DNA of 64,000 nucleotides, taken from the NCBI GenBank assembly GCA_016287245.1, contig JAEEWG010000002.1, positions 62,001 to 126,000 on the forward strand, given 5' to 3'. Shown here piece after piece: positions 24,551-33,773 of the stretch. The notes beneath the pieces are model-generated. The model made no database searches, was not told where the DNA came from, and was given only the letters and a program-made list of their open reading frames with translations. The translations under genes and the position numbers were made by a program. Source of the DNA: Clostridia bacterium. Lineage in GTDB: Bacteria; Bacillota; Clostridia; Saccharofermentanales; Saccharofermentanaceae. Each line of letters opens with the position of its first letter. The first letter of the stretch is position 1.

Positions 24551-24702
24551 GATGTCGTTCCTTTCTTGTTGGGAGTTGCGGGCCGGCAGAGGGTCATCGT
24601 TAAGGGTAGGCCGGTCCGCTTCTCTCATGGTGTGACTACATCTTACCGCGGGAATTATTAAACAATCATTAAATGGTGGGAGGGCGGGGGAAAGTGGGAA
24701 TA

Positions 24703-25016
24703 CCCATGACGCTGTTTCGGATCTTTTTCATGGGAAAAATCGGGATCAGGAAATTCCCATGACTGAGGGAGGGCAAAAAGGCATGGGGATAGATGATTAT
24801 CGTTAAAACCCATGGCGACTACGGCATGGGAATGATGATGATTGGAAGATCCCCATGATTTACGGCTCCAATTTAGGCATGGGGAAGATAACAAAACAAG
24901 AATCCCCATGATTTGCGGTTCCTGACGGGGAAAGGGAAAAACGGGAAAACAAGAAAACCCATGACCAGCGATCCCAGACGAGGCATGGGAATAAGCGGAA
25001 CGTGGATGCTCCCATG
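24703..25016. repeat. Phased array of inverted hexamers CCCATG / CATGGG (53-bp period)
   Basis: CCCATG starts at 24703, 24756, 24809, 24852, 24905, 24958 and 25011; CATGGG at 24729, 24782, 24825, 24878 and 24984 (the slot at 24931 reads AAAGGG). Hexamers alternate, separated by exactly 20 and then 21 bases, giving a 53-base unit. Only the third unit differs, losing exactly 10 bases. The 20-base intervals vary but usually begin A and end GG; the 21-base intervals are purine-rich and vary. The period is not a multiple of three, so this is not a coding repeat. The gap 24551-25122 holds nothing else except the divergent promoters that must lie there. Confidence 0.9.
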
Positions 25017-25122
25017 AAAGAAAAAACTCAATTGTTAACAAGATAACGCTTATATCATATTGTTCGCGGATCTGCGTCGAGAATATGATGGACAAAACCG
25101 GATCAGTGAGAAGGAGGATGGC

Positions 25123-25923
25123 ATGGATAATCTGAAGGCGATAGTGGAGAAACGGTGTGCGCTGCTGAGGAAGTGCATCCAGCAGGCGGAGAAAGCGGCG
25201 GAAGCCGATGTTTCGGGACACCTTGAGATCGTAAGACACGGAAACAAGAGGAGTTTCTATCTGGTGCGGACTCCCAATAGTAAAAAGAGGGAATATATAA
25301 GGAAAGAGGATTATCCGCTGGTGAAGAGCATTGCTGCGAAGGATTATGCCAAGAGGGTGATTCGAAGAATGAGAAGCGAGCTTAGAGTTCTGGAGAGATA
25401 TATCCGATGTGTTGAGAGCGGAAGCGCTGAAGATGTGTATTCCGGCTTGAGCAGGACGCGGCAGGAACTGATCAGGCCGCTTCTTGTGACGGATGAAGTC
25501 TGTGCGCAGTTATGGGAAGCGGAGCCGTTCCAGCAAAGCGATTATATGCCGGAGATGAAGATCTATCCGACAAAGAAGGGGGATATGGTCAGGTCAAAAT
25601 CAGAAGTCCTTTTTGCCAATCTATATACCGATATGGGGATCCCGTACCGCTATGAAGAAGAGATCACGCTTCCTGACGGGCAGGTCCTGATCCCGGATTT
25701 CTCGCTGTGGGATAAGAAGCGCAGACGAGTGATCTACCATGAGCATTTCGGGAAAATGGACGACCCTGTTTACCGGAAAAGAAATCTTAAGAAGATCGAC
25801 GATTACAGAAGAAACGGCATCTTCTCGGCGAAGAATCTCATCATGACATTTGAGGGGGAGGGCACGAGCTTGAATATGCGGGAAATGCGCGCCATGATCG
25901 AGGATTTGATGGAAAGATCCTGA
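25123..25923 (+). CDS. Predicted PD-(D/E)XK-type nuclease-like protein
   Basis: A 266-residue protein. The N-terminal half is helical and highly charged (coiled-coil-like residues 1-30 and 70-100). The C-terminal half (about 155-262) has the order of a PD-(D/E)XK nuclease core: RSKSE (Glu161), strands with YRYEEEITL, PDF (Asp192), and YHEHFG (Glu207) in place of the usual ExK, then a Lys-rich helix (NLKKIDDYRRNGIF). I recall similar proteins scattered in Clostridia without assigned function. AAGGAGG five bases before the ATG at 25123 sets the start. It lies 106 bases after the last hexamer of the phased array. Confidence 0.6.
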   Translation: MDNLKAIVEKRCALLRKCIQQAEKAAEADVSGHLEIVRHGNKRSFYLVRTPNSKKREYIRKEDYPLVKSIAAKDYAKRVIRRMRSELRVLERYIRCVESGSAEDVYSGLSRTRQELIRPLLVTDEVCAQLWEAEPFQQSDYMPEMKIYPTKKGDMVRSKSEVLFANLYTDMGIPYRYEEEITLPDGQVLIPDFSLWDKKRRRVIYHEHFGKMDDPVYRKRNLKKIDDYRRNGIFSAKNLIMTFEGEGTSLNMREMRAMIEDLMERS

Positions 25924-26054
25924 GGCGGGGAATTTGCCTGTTCGGGCTTTATTTGAAAAATGCAACAGTTTCATCAGGTCCCTCGTCTAATATGCAGAAA
26001 CGCTTCCGGGAAATGAACACGCCCGGTGTAATGAGATGTTATGAGGAGGCACTT

Positions 26055-27227
26055 ATGAAAAAGAAGATATTACCTTTATTGCTGGCCTGTATGATCGGCG
26101 CTTCATTCCTAGCAGGATGTGCGAGTAAATCAGCATCGTCATCGAACATTAAGAAATCCAACCGCTCAAGCAATGCCGCAGCCGAAACTGTGGCAGAGAC
26201 GACTTCGCAGGGGATGAACGAATATGCCGGTGAAGTCTATGAGAATGCGGATGATATCGAATTCGAATATGGCGATGGCATGAATAAATCGGCGAATGAA
26301 GAGGTTGGAGGAAACCAGGGCGGCGGAAATGGACAGGCGGATAAGAAGGCCGATGTTTCCAAGGAGATGCTGGTGTTCCGCTGCACGATGGCGATCGATA
26401 CCTTAAACTTCGATGAGACAGTAAGTCTTCTGAAGACGAAGATCAACGAGTACCACGGTTTTGTCGAGAACGAGCATCAGTCGGATGGAGGAAACTCCGG
26501 CGGCAGATATGTCATCGATGAAGAAGATAAGGATTATTACTATACCGCGACGATCAGGATCCCGTCGGAATACTATGAATCATTCGTAAGCTCCGCAGAG
26601 GGGATCGGCACACTGCGTTCCAAGAATTCCAGCGTAGATAATGTCGCTACGAGATATGGCACACTCAAGAACGAGCTGGAGATCTTCGAGGCGGAATATG
26701 ACCGCTATCTCAAGCAGTACAACGAGACGCAGGATGAGCAGGTCGCGCTCGAGATCCAGAGAGAACTGAGAAACCTCGCCATCACGATCTCCGATATCAA
26801 GAGCGAGATGAGCATGCTGGAGAGCGATGTGGCTTATTCCTATGTCACGATCACGATCCATAAGGTCTCTGAAAAGGAGATCAAGAAGGAAGAAAAAGAG
26901 GTCAAGGAAGAGGACAGCTTCGGACAGAAACTGAAAAAGACCGCAAAGCAGTCCTGGGATGATTTTGTTGGTTTCCTTGAGGGTATCGTACTGTTCCTGG
27001 TGAGCGGATGGTGGGTATTCCTGCTTCTTGTCCTGATTGCACTCGCCATCTTCCTTTTCATCAGACATGGTATCAAGAAGGGAAAAAAGAAGGCGGAAGC
27101 CCGTCGAATTGAACTTGAGGCGCAGCAGAGAGCGCGCATGGCCGCTATGCAGCAGGCACAGGCACAGAATACAGCAGCAACTGCCATTACCGATAAAAAA
27201 GAAGATACGGAAAAAGAGGAGAAGTAA
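26055..27227 (+). CDS. DUF4349 lipoprotein
   Basis: A 390-residue lipoprotein: lipobox SFLAGC, a Ser/Asn/Thr-rich spacer, then the DUF4349 domain (about residues 105-300) with VFRCTMAIDTLNFDETVSLL, IRIPSEYYESFV and a long coiled-coil (TLKNELEIFEAEYDRYLKQY onward). A membrane helix near residues 325-347 (LFLVSGWWVFLLLVLIALAI) and a basic/Gln-rich cytoplasmic tail end it. GAGGAGG five bases before the ATG. The family is thought to act at the envelope; its job is unknown. It is convergent with the histidine kinase gene. Confidence 0.85.
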   Translation: MKKKILPLLLACMIGASFLAGCASKSASSSNIKKSNRSSNAAAETVAETTSQGMNEYAGEVYENADDIEFEYGDGMNKSANEEVGGNQGGGNGQADKKADVSKEMLVFRCTMAIDTLNFDETVSLLKTKINEYHGFVENEHQSDGGNSGGRYVIDEEDKDYYYTATIRIPSEYYESFVSSAEGIGTLRSKNSSVDNVATRYGTLKNELEIFEAEYDRYLKQYNETQDEQVALEIQRELRNLAITISDIKSEMSMLESDVAYSYVTITIHKVSEKEIKKEEKEVKEEDSFGQKLKKTAKQSWDDFVGFLEGIVLFLVSGWWVFLLLVLIALAIFLFIRHGIKKGKKKAEARRIELEAQQRARMAAMQQAQAQNTAATAITDKKEDTEKEEK

Positions 27228-27267
27228 TTCGTAACGCGTAAGTCGCGTTCGGGCAAGGCGCCGGAGA

Positions 27268-28581
27268 TCAGGCTTTCCTCACCACCACGGTGACGGAAAA
27301 TGACTCCGGTGCTTTGCTTTGGGCGAAGATATCTCCGTTCATCATGCGCATGAGAGATCGGGCGATATAAAGGCCGAGTCCGGAACCGCCGACTTTCTCT
27401 GCATTGCTTCCTCGGTAAAAAGACTCGAACAGATGCGGGATCTCATCCTCACTGATGGAGCAGCCGCTGTTGGTGACCGTGATCAGGCGACAGTCCTCCT
27501 CGTCGGAAAAACTGATCTTCACGGATCTTCCGTCGCCGTACTTGATGGCATTTTCGAGGATATTCTGCAGGACCTCCTCGAGGCGGGCGGGATCGCCGGA
27601 CAGCAGGGCATTGCTGCATTCATCCACGGAGAATTCCGTGTGCAGCGTCGAAAACTTATCCTTATAGAGGCCCTTGATGCGGTCGAGGACTTCATTAATG
27701 TAGAACTCGCCCATGGTCACTTCGAGATTGAGGAAATCCTCCTTCGAAGCGGTCACGATATCGCCGACATATTTCTCGATCTCGAGCGCGTTATTCGTGA
27801 TGCCGGAGATGGCGCTCTTTCGTTTTTCTTCCGTATCGTAAAGATCCTCATCGAGCGCTTTGGCATAGAGCTTGATGGCCGAAAGCGGTGTCTTGATATC
27901 GTGGGAAAGAGAGAGGATCAAGGTCTTTTTGTCTTTCTGGAGCGCCAGCTCCTTTTCCTTATTGGACTCGAGATTATCGCGGAGCATGTTGATGCCCCAG
28001 AGGAAGCGGCCGAAGTACTTGCTCTTCTCTTCGTTAAGCGGCGCATTGAGATTGCCTTTGGCAAGCTGCACCGAAAGATCGGTCATGTGATGGAACGGGC
28101 GAAGGACTTTCCGGCCGATATATATGAAGATCCCGATTGTCGTGAGGATCGAAAAGGCCAGGCCGATATTCATGTAGATCAGGGGACGCAGATCCGGCTT
28201 GATCTCGTATTCGAATCGGATGAGCGTGCCGCAGATATCCTTGACCGCGTAGTCATTGTTGACGACTTCATTGGCATTGAAGTTAGAGATCCGGAGAATA
28301 GACGGATAGTCCTCCATATTAAAATCTTTCAATATGAAGCTTGTCGTGGAAAGCAGATTTCCGCGGGAGTCAGCCGGGTCGCCCCGAAGCAGATTCAAAG
28401 CGATCGGTCCGGGATTGTTCTTCGCTTCTGACTCCAGAGCCTCCGCCGCACGTGAGATGTCCACGACATATTGCCGGGAGGCGTCTTTTTTCAAGCTCCC
28501 GAGAAGAAGGAAATTGCATCCGATAAGGATCAGGAGCTCGATGGCGACGATGAGGATCGCGATTTTCCGGAACTTACTCAT
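27268..28581 (-). CDS. Sensor histidine kinase
   Basis: A 437-residue membrane kinase with two membrane helices (about 7-27 and 133-153) bounding an extracellular sensor region, a HAMP-like segment, an H-box (LSLSHDIKTPLSAIKLY), an N-box (NILENAIKYGDG) and a G-box (GGSGLGLYIAR). Its start overlaps the stop of the response-regulator gene by eight bases, so the two are translationally coupled. The signal is unknown; the neighbouring ABC exporter and lipoproteins are possible targets. Confidence 0.93.
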   Translation of the reverse strand: MSKFRKIAILIVAIELLILIGCNFLLLGSLKKDASRQYVVDISRAAEALESEAKNNPGPIALNLLRGDPADSRGNLLSTTSFILKDFNMEDYPSILRISNFNANEVVNNDYAVKDICGTLIRFEYEIKPDLRPLIYMNIGLAFSILTTIGIFIYIGRKVLRPFHHMTDLSVQLAKGNLNAPLNEEKSKYFGRFLWGINMLRDNLESNKEKELALQKDKKTLILSLSHDIKTPLSAIKLYAKALDEDLYDTEEKRKSAISGITNNALEIEKYVGDIVTASKEDFLNLEVTMGEFYINEVLDRIKGLYKDKFSTLHTEFSVDECSNALLSGDPARLEEVLQNILENAIKYGDGRSVKISFSDEEDCRLITVTNSGCSISEDEIPHLFESFYRGSNAEKVGGSGLGLYIARSLMRMMNGDIFAQSKAPESFSVTVVVRKA

Positions 28582-29236
28582 ATCTGTACCCCGTGCCCCA
28601 GACCGTAATGATGTGCTCCGGCTTTTTCGGGTCGCGCTCGATCTTCTCTCTGAGCCACTTGATGTGCACCGTGAGCGTCTGGATCTCCGAGTCACTGTCG
28701 GATCCCCAGATGGTGTTGAAGATGTATTCTTTGCGAAGAGTTGTGTTCTTGTTCTCGATGAGAAGCAGAAGAAGCGCGAATTCCTTCTCGGTCACATCGA
28801 CGGGACGGTCGCCGATGGTCAGTGTGCGCTGCACGGTATTGAGATGAAGGTCCCCGTCGATGACTTCCTCGATGGCATACTTTCTCTTGAAGATCCCGCG
28901 GATCTTGGCAAGCAGGATATCGATATCGTAGGGTTTCTCGACATAGTCGTCCGCGCCGAGCGTGAGGCCCTCGAGCTTGGAGTCCTTGTCTCCCCGCGCG
29001 CTGGCGATGATGATGTGTGTATTGGAAGATTCGCGGATCCGGGAAAGCACGGAGAATCCGTCGAGCCCCGGCAGCATGATGTCGAGAATAATGAGCTTCG
29101 CGCCGTACTTGTCGAAAAGCTCGATCGCCCGTTCGCCGGTGCCGGCCAGGGCAACAGTATAGTTTTCCTTCTTAAGGAAATCACAAAGGAGATCCCCGAT
29201 CTCCTGATTATCTTCGCAGATGATGATGTCCGGCAT
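28574..29236 (-). CDS. OmpR-family response regulator
   Basis: A 220-residue regulator. The receiver domain (1-118) has the acidic pair at residues 8-9, phospho-acceptor Asp52 (LILDIMLPGLDG), and Lys in EKPYDI. The winged-helix effector domain (125-220) contains TEKEFALLLLLIENKNT and ends VWGTGYRYE, the standard OmpR/PhoB finish. AGGAGAAAG precedes the ATG. An extended -10 (TGGTATAAT on the minus strand, hexamer at 29285-29280) is the likely promoter. Confidence 0.96.
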   Translation of the reverse strand: MPDIIICEDNQEIGDLLCDFLKKENYTVALAGTGERAIELFDKYGAKLIILDIMLPGLDGFSVLSRIRESSNTHIIIASARGDKDSKLEGLTLGADDYVEKPYDIDILLAKIRGIFKRKYAIEEVIDGDLHLNTVQRTLTIGDRPVDVTEKEFALLLLLIENKNTTLRKEYIFNTIWGSDSDSEIQTLTVHIKWLREKIERDPKKPEHIITVWGTGYRYE

Positions 29237-29303
29237 ACTTTCTCCTCATGCGCCCCGCGCGAAAATGCGATCTGACATCATTATACCATTGACGGGGAAT
29301 TTG

Positions 29304-29384
29304 CTATTTGCAGACGGCCGTGCAAATAGAAAGCGATATTCCCTGCGTTGACCGCTTGAGAAAAATCTTTTCGCGAATTAGTAT
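29304..29384 (+). promoter_or_regulatory. Palindrome and promoter of the zinc-ribbon gene
   Basis: CTATTTGCA (29304-29312) and TGCAAATAG (29321-29329) form a perfect nine-base inverted repeat around an eight-base centre. TTGAGA (29356-29361), 17 bases, TAGTAT (29379-29384) is a good promoter for the gene at 29409. The palindrome may be an operator for either divergent unit. Confidence 0.6.
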
Positions 29385-29408
29385 ATTCACATAAGGAGAG
29401 TTAATAAA

Positions 29409-30542
29409 ATGACTGATACCATCCAGAATATGAAAAAACACACCTGCCCGACCTGCGGCGGCCAGCTTCGCATCAATGTGGAGCGCCAGATGTACGAATG
29501 CCCCTTCTGCGGCGTTTCTTTCGATTACGAATACTTCCGCGAAGATGATGTTCTCGAGCTTGCCGCAAGATCCCTGAAAGCGGGCGAATATCAATCCGCC
29601 AATTCCGCATACGATTTCATGCTGACCAAAGAACCGCACAATTTTCTTGCGCTCCGCGGGAAGATCCTGGTGGCGGCAAAAGCGAAGAGCATGTCCGAAC
29701 TTAAGCAGCCGAACTATCTGCGTACCCTGGCGTACGGAAGGGTCGATCCGGCAGCGGATGCCGCTTTAGAGAATGCGAAGACCGAGCACAAGGGATATTT
29801 TTCCAAGCTGAAAGAACTGTTCGACCTGGGCAAAGAGTATAAGGACGCGATCGCTCATATCGATGAGAGCAAAAAAGCGAGAAACGAAAAGAGCAAGGAG
29901 ATCCAGGCGCTTTCGAGGGAAGGGGCAGATCCGTATGTCGAGCTTCCCGATCCGATCATAAAAGATGAGACGATCTCTGTGCATCCGATGACCATCATCA
30001 AAGGCGTGATCGTGATCTTCGTTATCTGGTGCATCGTCCTGGCGTGCATTGCTTCTGTTATGTCGAAGAATCCGTATGCGAAGCCGTCGGAGACGACCAC
30101 CACTGAGACTTCCACGCGAGTTCTTTTTGCTCCGGGTGTGGGGGCTGTCTCTGTCGGGAAGAATAATCCCGTCGACGCATACACATATGACATCAGGGAG
30201 TCCCAGAGGATCAAACAGGCAGAGAAGTGGGAAAAGGATCATGCGAACGATACGGAAATCTTCGCGATGCTGGTGGTCATCCCGGCGATCGTCGTCGCGA
30301 TCACCATCATTGCCATGGTGGCAAGGATCTACGAGATCAAAAAATGCGAGGAAGCGATTGCCCGCGTCGTCGAAAAGCAGGATAAGATCGATCAGACGAC
30401 CCAATCCTATGAATCCTTGGCCGCTGAAATAAGAGCGAAGATCGGTACCGTTTTCCGTGAGCTTACGGCCATCGATCCATTCCCGGAAATGGTGGAAGAA
30501 GCGCCGAAGGGCAAGACCTTAGAGTGGGGCAAGTGGAAGTAA
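29409..30542 (+). CDS. Zinc-ribbon protein with two membrane helices
   Basis: A 377-residue protein: an N-terminal zinc ribbon (CPTCGGQ...CPFCG, residues 14-36), a helical repeat-like region (YQSANSAYDFMLTKEPHNFL, TPR-like), a coiled stretch, a membrane helix (IIKGVIVIFVIWCIVLACIA), a Thr-rich loop, a second helix (FAMLVVIPAIVVAITIIAMV) and a C-terminal coiled coil. Ribbon and both ends would be cytoplasmic. AAGGAGAG precedes the ATG. It resembles many unassigned clostridial zinc-ribbon proteins; its role is unknown. Confidence 0.7.
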   Translation: MTDTIQNMKKHTCPTCGGQLRINVERQMYECPFCGVSFDYEYFREDDVLELAARSLKAGEYQSANSAYDFMLTKEPHNFLALRGKILVAAKAKSMSELKQPNYLRTLAYGRVDPAADAALENAKTEHKGYFSKLKELFDLGKEYKDAIAHIDESKKARNEKSKEIQALSREGADPYVELPDPIIKDETISVHPMTIIKGVIVIFVIWCIVLACIASVMSKNPYAKPSETTTTETSTRVLFAPGVGAVSVGKNNPVDAYTYDIRESQRIKQAEKWEKDHANDTEIFAMLVVIPAIVVAITIIAMVARIYEIKKCEEAIARVVEKQDKIDQTTQSYESLAAEIRAKIGTVFRELTAIDPFPEMVEEAPKGKTLEWGKWK

Positions 30543-30728
30543 GCGGCTGAGCCCGCTGCGGCTCGCCGTGCGCCGCCCGGACCTTCAGGTTTGGGCGAGC
30601 CGGCCCCGCGTGACGGCGCTGGATTCCCGTGCGCCGCGGCGCTGGAATGTTCCGCTGCGCGGCCGCTTACGCATCCCGGAAAGTGTGATATACTTGTATG
30701 GAAGCTAGAAAAAGGACCGGGACTTCCT

Positions 30729-33707
30729 ATGCAGTTTGAATTATCATCGAAGAACATCAAGGACGGGAAAATCGCATTTCTGATCGACGGAGGCGCGCCT
30801 TCGGGGATCCGGAAAATCACGGAGAAAGTCGGAAAGGATCTTGCGGCCGTTTTCGGGGCCGCCCCGAAGATCGTCGATCTTTCCTCTTCGGAAAAAGATC
30901 TGTCCGGCATCGCTTTCCCGATCCTGGTCTATATGGACGGCAAGGGCGCCACGAAAGCTTCCTCTGTTTCTAAGCTGGAGAAAAAAGGACTTCTCGACTT
31001 TTCCGCCATCCGCGGGAAAAGAGAAGTGTATATGCATAAAGTGGCCGATCTTCCGGAGGGACTTCTCCTCCCGGGTAAATCGACCGCATTCGTCATCGCG
31101 GGATCCGATAAGCGCGGCACCGTGTACGGACTCTTTGCACTTTCGGAGATGCTGGGCGTTTCGCCTTTCATCGACTGGCTGGATATCCGTCCGGAAAAGA
31201 AGAGATCTTTCACCATTGCTTCCGGCTACAGCTTTATATCCAAAGAACCGTCGGTCCGTTTCAGAGGATTCTTCATCAACGACGAATGGCCGGCTTTCGG
31301 CAACTACTGCAATAAGCGTTTCGGCGGATTCAACGCCAAGTGCTACGAGCACGTTTTCGAACTGCTTTTGAGACTTAAGGGCAATTACCTGTGGCCGGCC
31401 ATGTGGTCGGCGATCTTCCCGGACGACGGCCCGGGGCTCCAAAGTGCGGAGCTTGCCGATGAACTCGGCGTCGTCATGGGCGCGTCCCACCACGAGCCGT
31501 GCTGCCGTCAGGGCGAAGAGTACAGATATCTGCGCGGACCGAAATCGATCTACGGCGATGCCTGGAATTTCCTTTCAAATGAGAAGGGCATCACGAAGTT
31601 CTGGGAGGACGGATTAAAAAGAAGCGGAAAATTCGAAAACGTCATCACCGTCGGCATGCGCGGCGAACAGGATACCGCGATCATGGGAAAGAACGCCACG
31701 CTGAAGGACAACATCGACCTTCTGCGAAAAGTTCTTTGCACGCAGAATAAGCTCATCAAAAAGTATGTGAATAAGGACCTCGACCAGGTTCCGAGAATGC
31801 TCGCGCTCTATAAGGAGGTCGAGCCGTATTTTTATGGCGATGAGAAGACCCGCGGCCTGATGGGCGATCCGGAGCTCGATGGCGTCACGCTCATGCTCTG
31901 CGACGATAACTACGGCAATCTGCGGACGGTGCCGACCGAGGAGATGCATGGCCATAAGGGCGGCTACGGTATGTACTACCACTTCGACTACCACGGCTTC
32001 CCGATCTCATACGAGTGGCTCAATACCACGCATCTTTCGAAGGTGTGGGAGCAGATGACGAGCGCCTATGACTTCGGCATCAGAGACCTCTGGATCGTAA
32101 ATGTCGGCGACATTTTCAGCACCGAATATCCGCTGTCGTATTTTCTCGACCTGGCGTACGATTTTTCCCGCTGGGGCACGGAGAATAAAAACAGCGCGCA
32201 CGAATACACGAAATACTTTGTCGAGAAAAACTTCGGACCGGTTCTTTCCGAGAAACAGAAGAAAAAGACGGCCGAGCTTCTCCTTGGGTACACGAGGATC
32301 ACGCATTCTCGGCGCACCGAGGCCATGAACGACGACGTGTACGCGCCTTTTGCCTATGAAGAAACGGAGACGATGCTTAAGAAGATCGGCAAGCTCATGT
32401 CCGATGCGGAAAAGCTCTACGGAGATCTTTCCGGGAATGCCGCGTACCGCTTCTACGAGATCGTTTATCTGCCGCTCATGGGGAACCTCAATGTCCAGAA
32501 GATGTGGCTTTACACCACGCTCAATCACGCCTACGCGAAGATGGGCAGTTCGTATGCGCTCGTCCTCGCCGACGAGATGGATCTGTGTCTCGAAAAGGAC
32601 AGGGAGATCGTGGAGGAGCTGCATAAGATCCACGGCGGCATGTGGTACGGCATGGGGCTTTCGGAGCACATCGGTTTTAGAAACTGGTGCGAAGAGGGCT
32701 GCCAGTATCCGGTCGTCGAGACTTTTGCGCCCGGCAACAAAGACCGCCTGATCGCGCGTGTCGGCGGGACTTCTGACTGGTCTGAGTTCGGTCCCTGGAC
32801 GCGAAAAGAACTGACGGTCCCCGCGTTTTTGGACCCGCGGGCAAGTGTGGCCCGGATCGAGCTGACGACGGCCTCTCGCCGTAAGCAGAAGTTCACGGTC
32901 GAGTGCGATTCGGCTTTCGTTACGGTGACACCAGTGTCCGGCGCGATCGATGCTTTTGGTCGAAAAGATCTTATCGTCCGCATCGATAGAAGTAAGCTTC
33001 CGAAGAAGAATTCCGTGGCGAAGATCACGGTGAGATCCGGCGACGGATTCGTGCAGATCCGCGTGCCGTATTCTACGGAAAAAGAACTGCTGGCGCAGAT
33101 GCTTCCTGCGAAGAACTCTGCGGTGAAGAGCGCGGCGACCGAGAAGAATACATTCTTCTGGTGCGAGGATGAAGTTTCGCATGCGATGAATTATATCTCG
33201 ATCCTTTCTGAAAACTTCAGTGAGAAGATCGACGGAAAGAAGGGCGGGTTTGAGAAGATCCCGGATTATTCACGCGGATTTTCCGGCATGAAAGCCTTCC
33301 CGCAGGACGTCACGTTCAGTCGGAAAGGCGAGGGCCCGGCCCTTCGGTATCGCGTATATCTTAAGGAGAAAGGGGAATATACGCTGGCGCTTTACAGCAG
33401 CCCCGGAAACCCGCCGACAAAGGATCCGCAGATCTTCTGCGGTGTCGCGGCGAACGGCGGTTCCATGAAGAGGATCAATATCATCCCGGAGGGATTTGCA
33501 GTCGGCGATGGAAACGATATCTGGAAGAAAGGCGTCCTCGATAATCAGCGGGTAACGAAGGTCCCGCTCACCCTGAAGGAGGGCGAAAACACCATTGATA
33601 TCACGGCGATCAGTCCGAACTTCACGCTCGTAAAACTCGTGCTTTCGAAGAAAGATGCCGAGCCGGAAGAGTCATATCTCGGGCCGACGGAGACGTATCA
33701 CTCGTAA
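30729..33707 (+). CDS. Glycoside hydrolase family 115, xylan alpha-1,2-glucuronidase
   Basis: A 992-residue protein matching GH115 in order and wording: RGTVYGLFALSEMLGVSPF, VRFRGFFINDEWPAFGNY, LRLKGNYLWPAMWSAIFPDD, a GASHHEP...C segment, YHFDYHGFPISYEWLNT and WIVNVGDIFSTEYPLSYFLD. The family removes (4-O-methyl-)glucuronic acid from xylan. There is no signal peptide after the ATG at 30729, so the enzyme is probably cytoplasmic and acts on imported oligosaccharides. The ribosome site is weak (CGGGA). No transporter or other glycosidase gene is adjacent. The 186 bases before it are unusually GC-rich, with nested hairpins. Confidence 0.92.
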   Translation: MQFELSSKNIKDGKIAFLIDGGAPSGIRKITEKVGKDLAAVFGAAPKIVDLSSSEKDLSGIAFPILVYMDGKGATKASSVSKLEKKGLLDFSAIRGKREVYMHKVADLPEGLLLPGKSTAFVIAGSDKRGTVYGLFALSEMLGVSPFIDWLDIRPEKKRSFTIASGYSFISKEPSVRFRGFFINDEWPAFGNYCNKRFGGFNAKCYEHVFELLLRLKGNYLWPAMWSAIFPDDGPGLQSAELADELGVVMGASHHEPCCRQGEEYRYLRGPKSIYGDAWNFLSNEKGITKFWEDGLKRSGKFENVITVGMRGEQDTAIMGKNATLKDNIDLLRKVLCTQNKLIKKYVNKDLDQVPRMLALYKEVEPYFYGDEKTRGLMGDPELDGVTLMLCDDNYGNLRTVPTEEMHGHKGGYGMYYHFDYHGFPISYEWLNTTHLSKVWEQMTSAYDFGIRDLWIVNVGDIFSTEYPLSYFLDLAYDFSRWGTENKNSAHEYTKYFVEKNFGPVLSEKQKKKTAELLLGYTRITHSRRTEAMNDDVYAPFAYEETETMLKKIGKLMSDAEKLYGDLSGNAAYRFYEIVYLPLMGNLNVQKMWLYTTLNHAYAKMGSSYALVLADEMDLCLEKDREIVEELHKIHGGMWYGMGLSEHIGFRNWCEEGCQYPVVETFAPGNKDRLIARVGGTSDWSEFGPWTRKELTVPAFLDPRASVARIELTTASRRKQKFTVECDSAFVTVTPVSGAIDAFGRKDLIVRIDRSKLPKKNSVAKITVRSGDGFVQIRVPYSTEKELLAQMLPAKNSAVKSAATEKNTFFWCEDEVSHAMNYISILSENFSEKIDGKKGGFEKIPDYSRGFSGMKAFPQDVTFSRKGEGPALRYRVYLKEKGEYTLALYSSPGNPPTKDPQIFCGVAANGGSMKRINIIPEGFAVGDGNDIWKKGVLDNQRVTKVPLTLKEGENTIDITAISPNFTLVKLVLSKKDAEPEESYLGPTETYHS

Positions 33708-33773
33708 GGAGCCAGGCGCCGCGCGCGGCGGGACAGCGCTATTTCAAGCCTGACAGCGACGGCGCGGCGGGCG

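Noticed and set aside
24703..25016. CRISPR array
   Set aside because: Only six bases at each end of each unit are conserved, one unit is 10 bases short, and no cas gene is present.
24658..25239. A 193-codon minus-strand reading frame across the hexamer array
   Set aside because: It runs through a 53-base periodic element (not a multiple of three), has no ribosome site, is His/Pro/Ser-rich nonsense in character and overlaps the start of the well-supported plus-strand gene at 25123.
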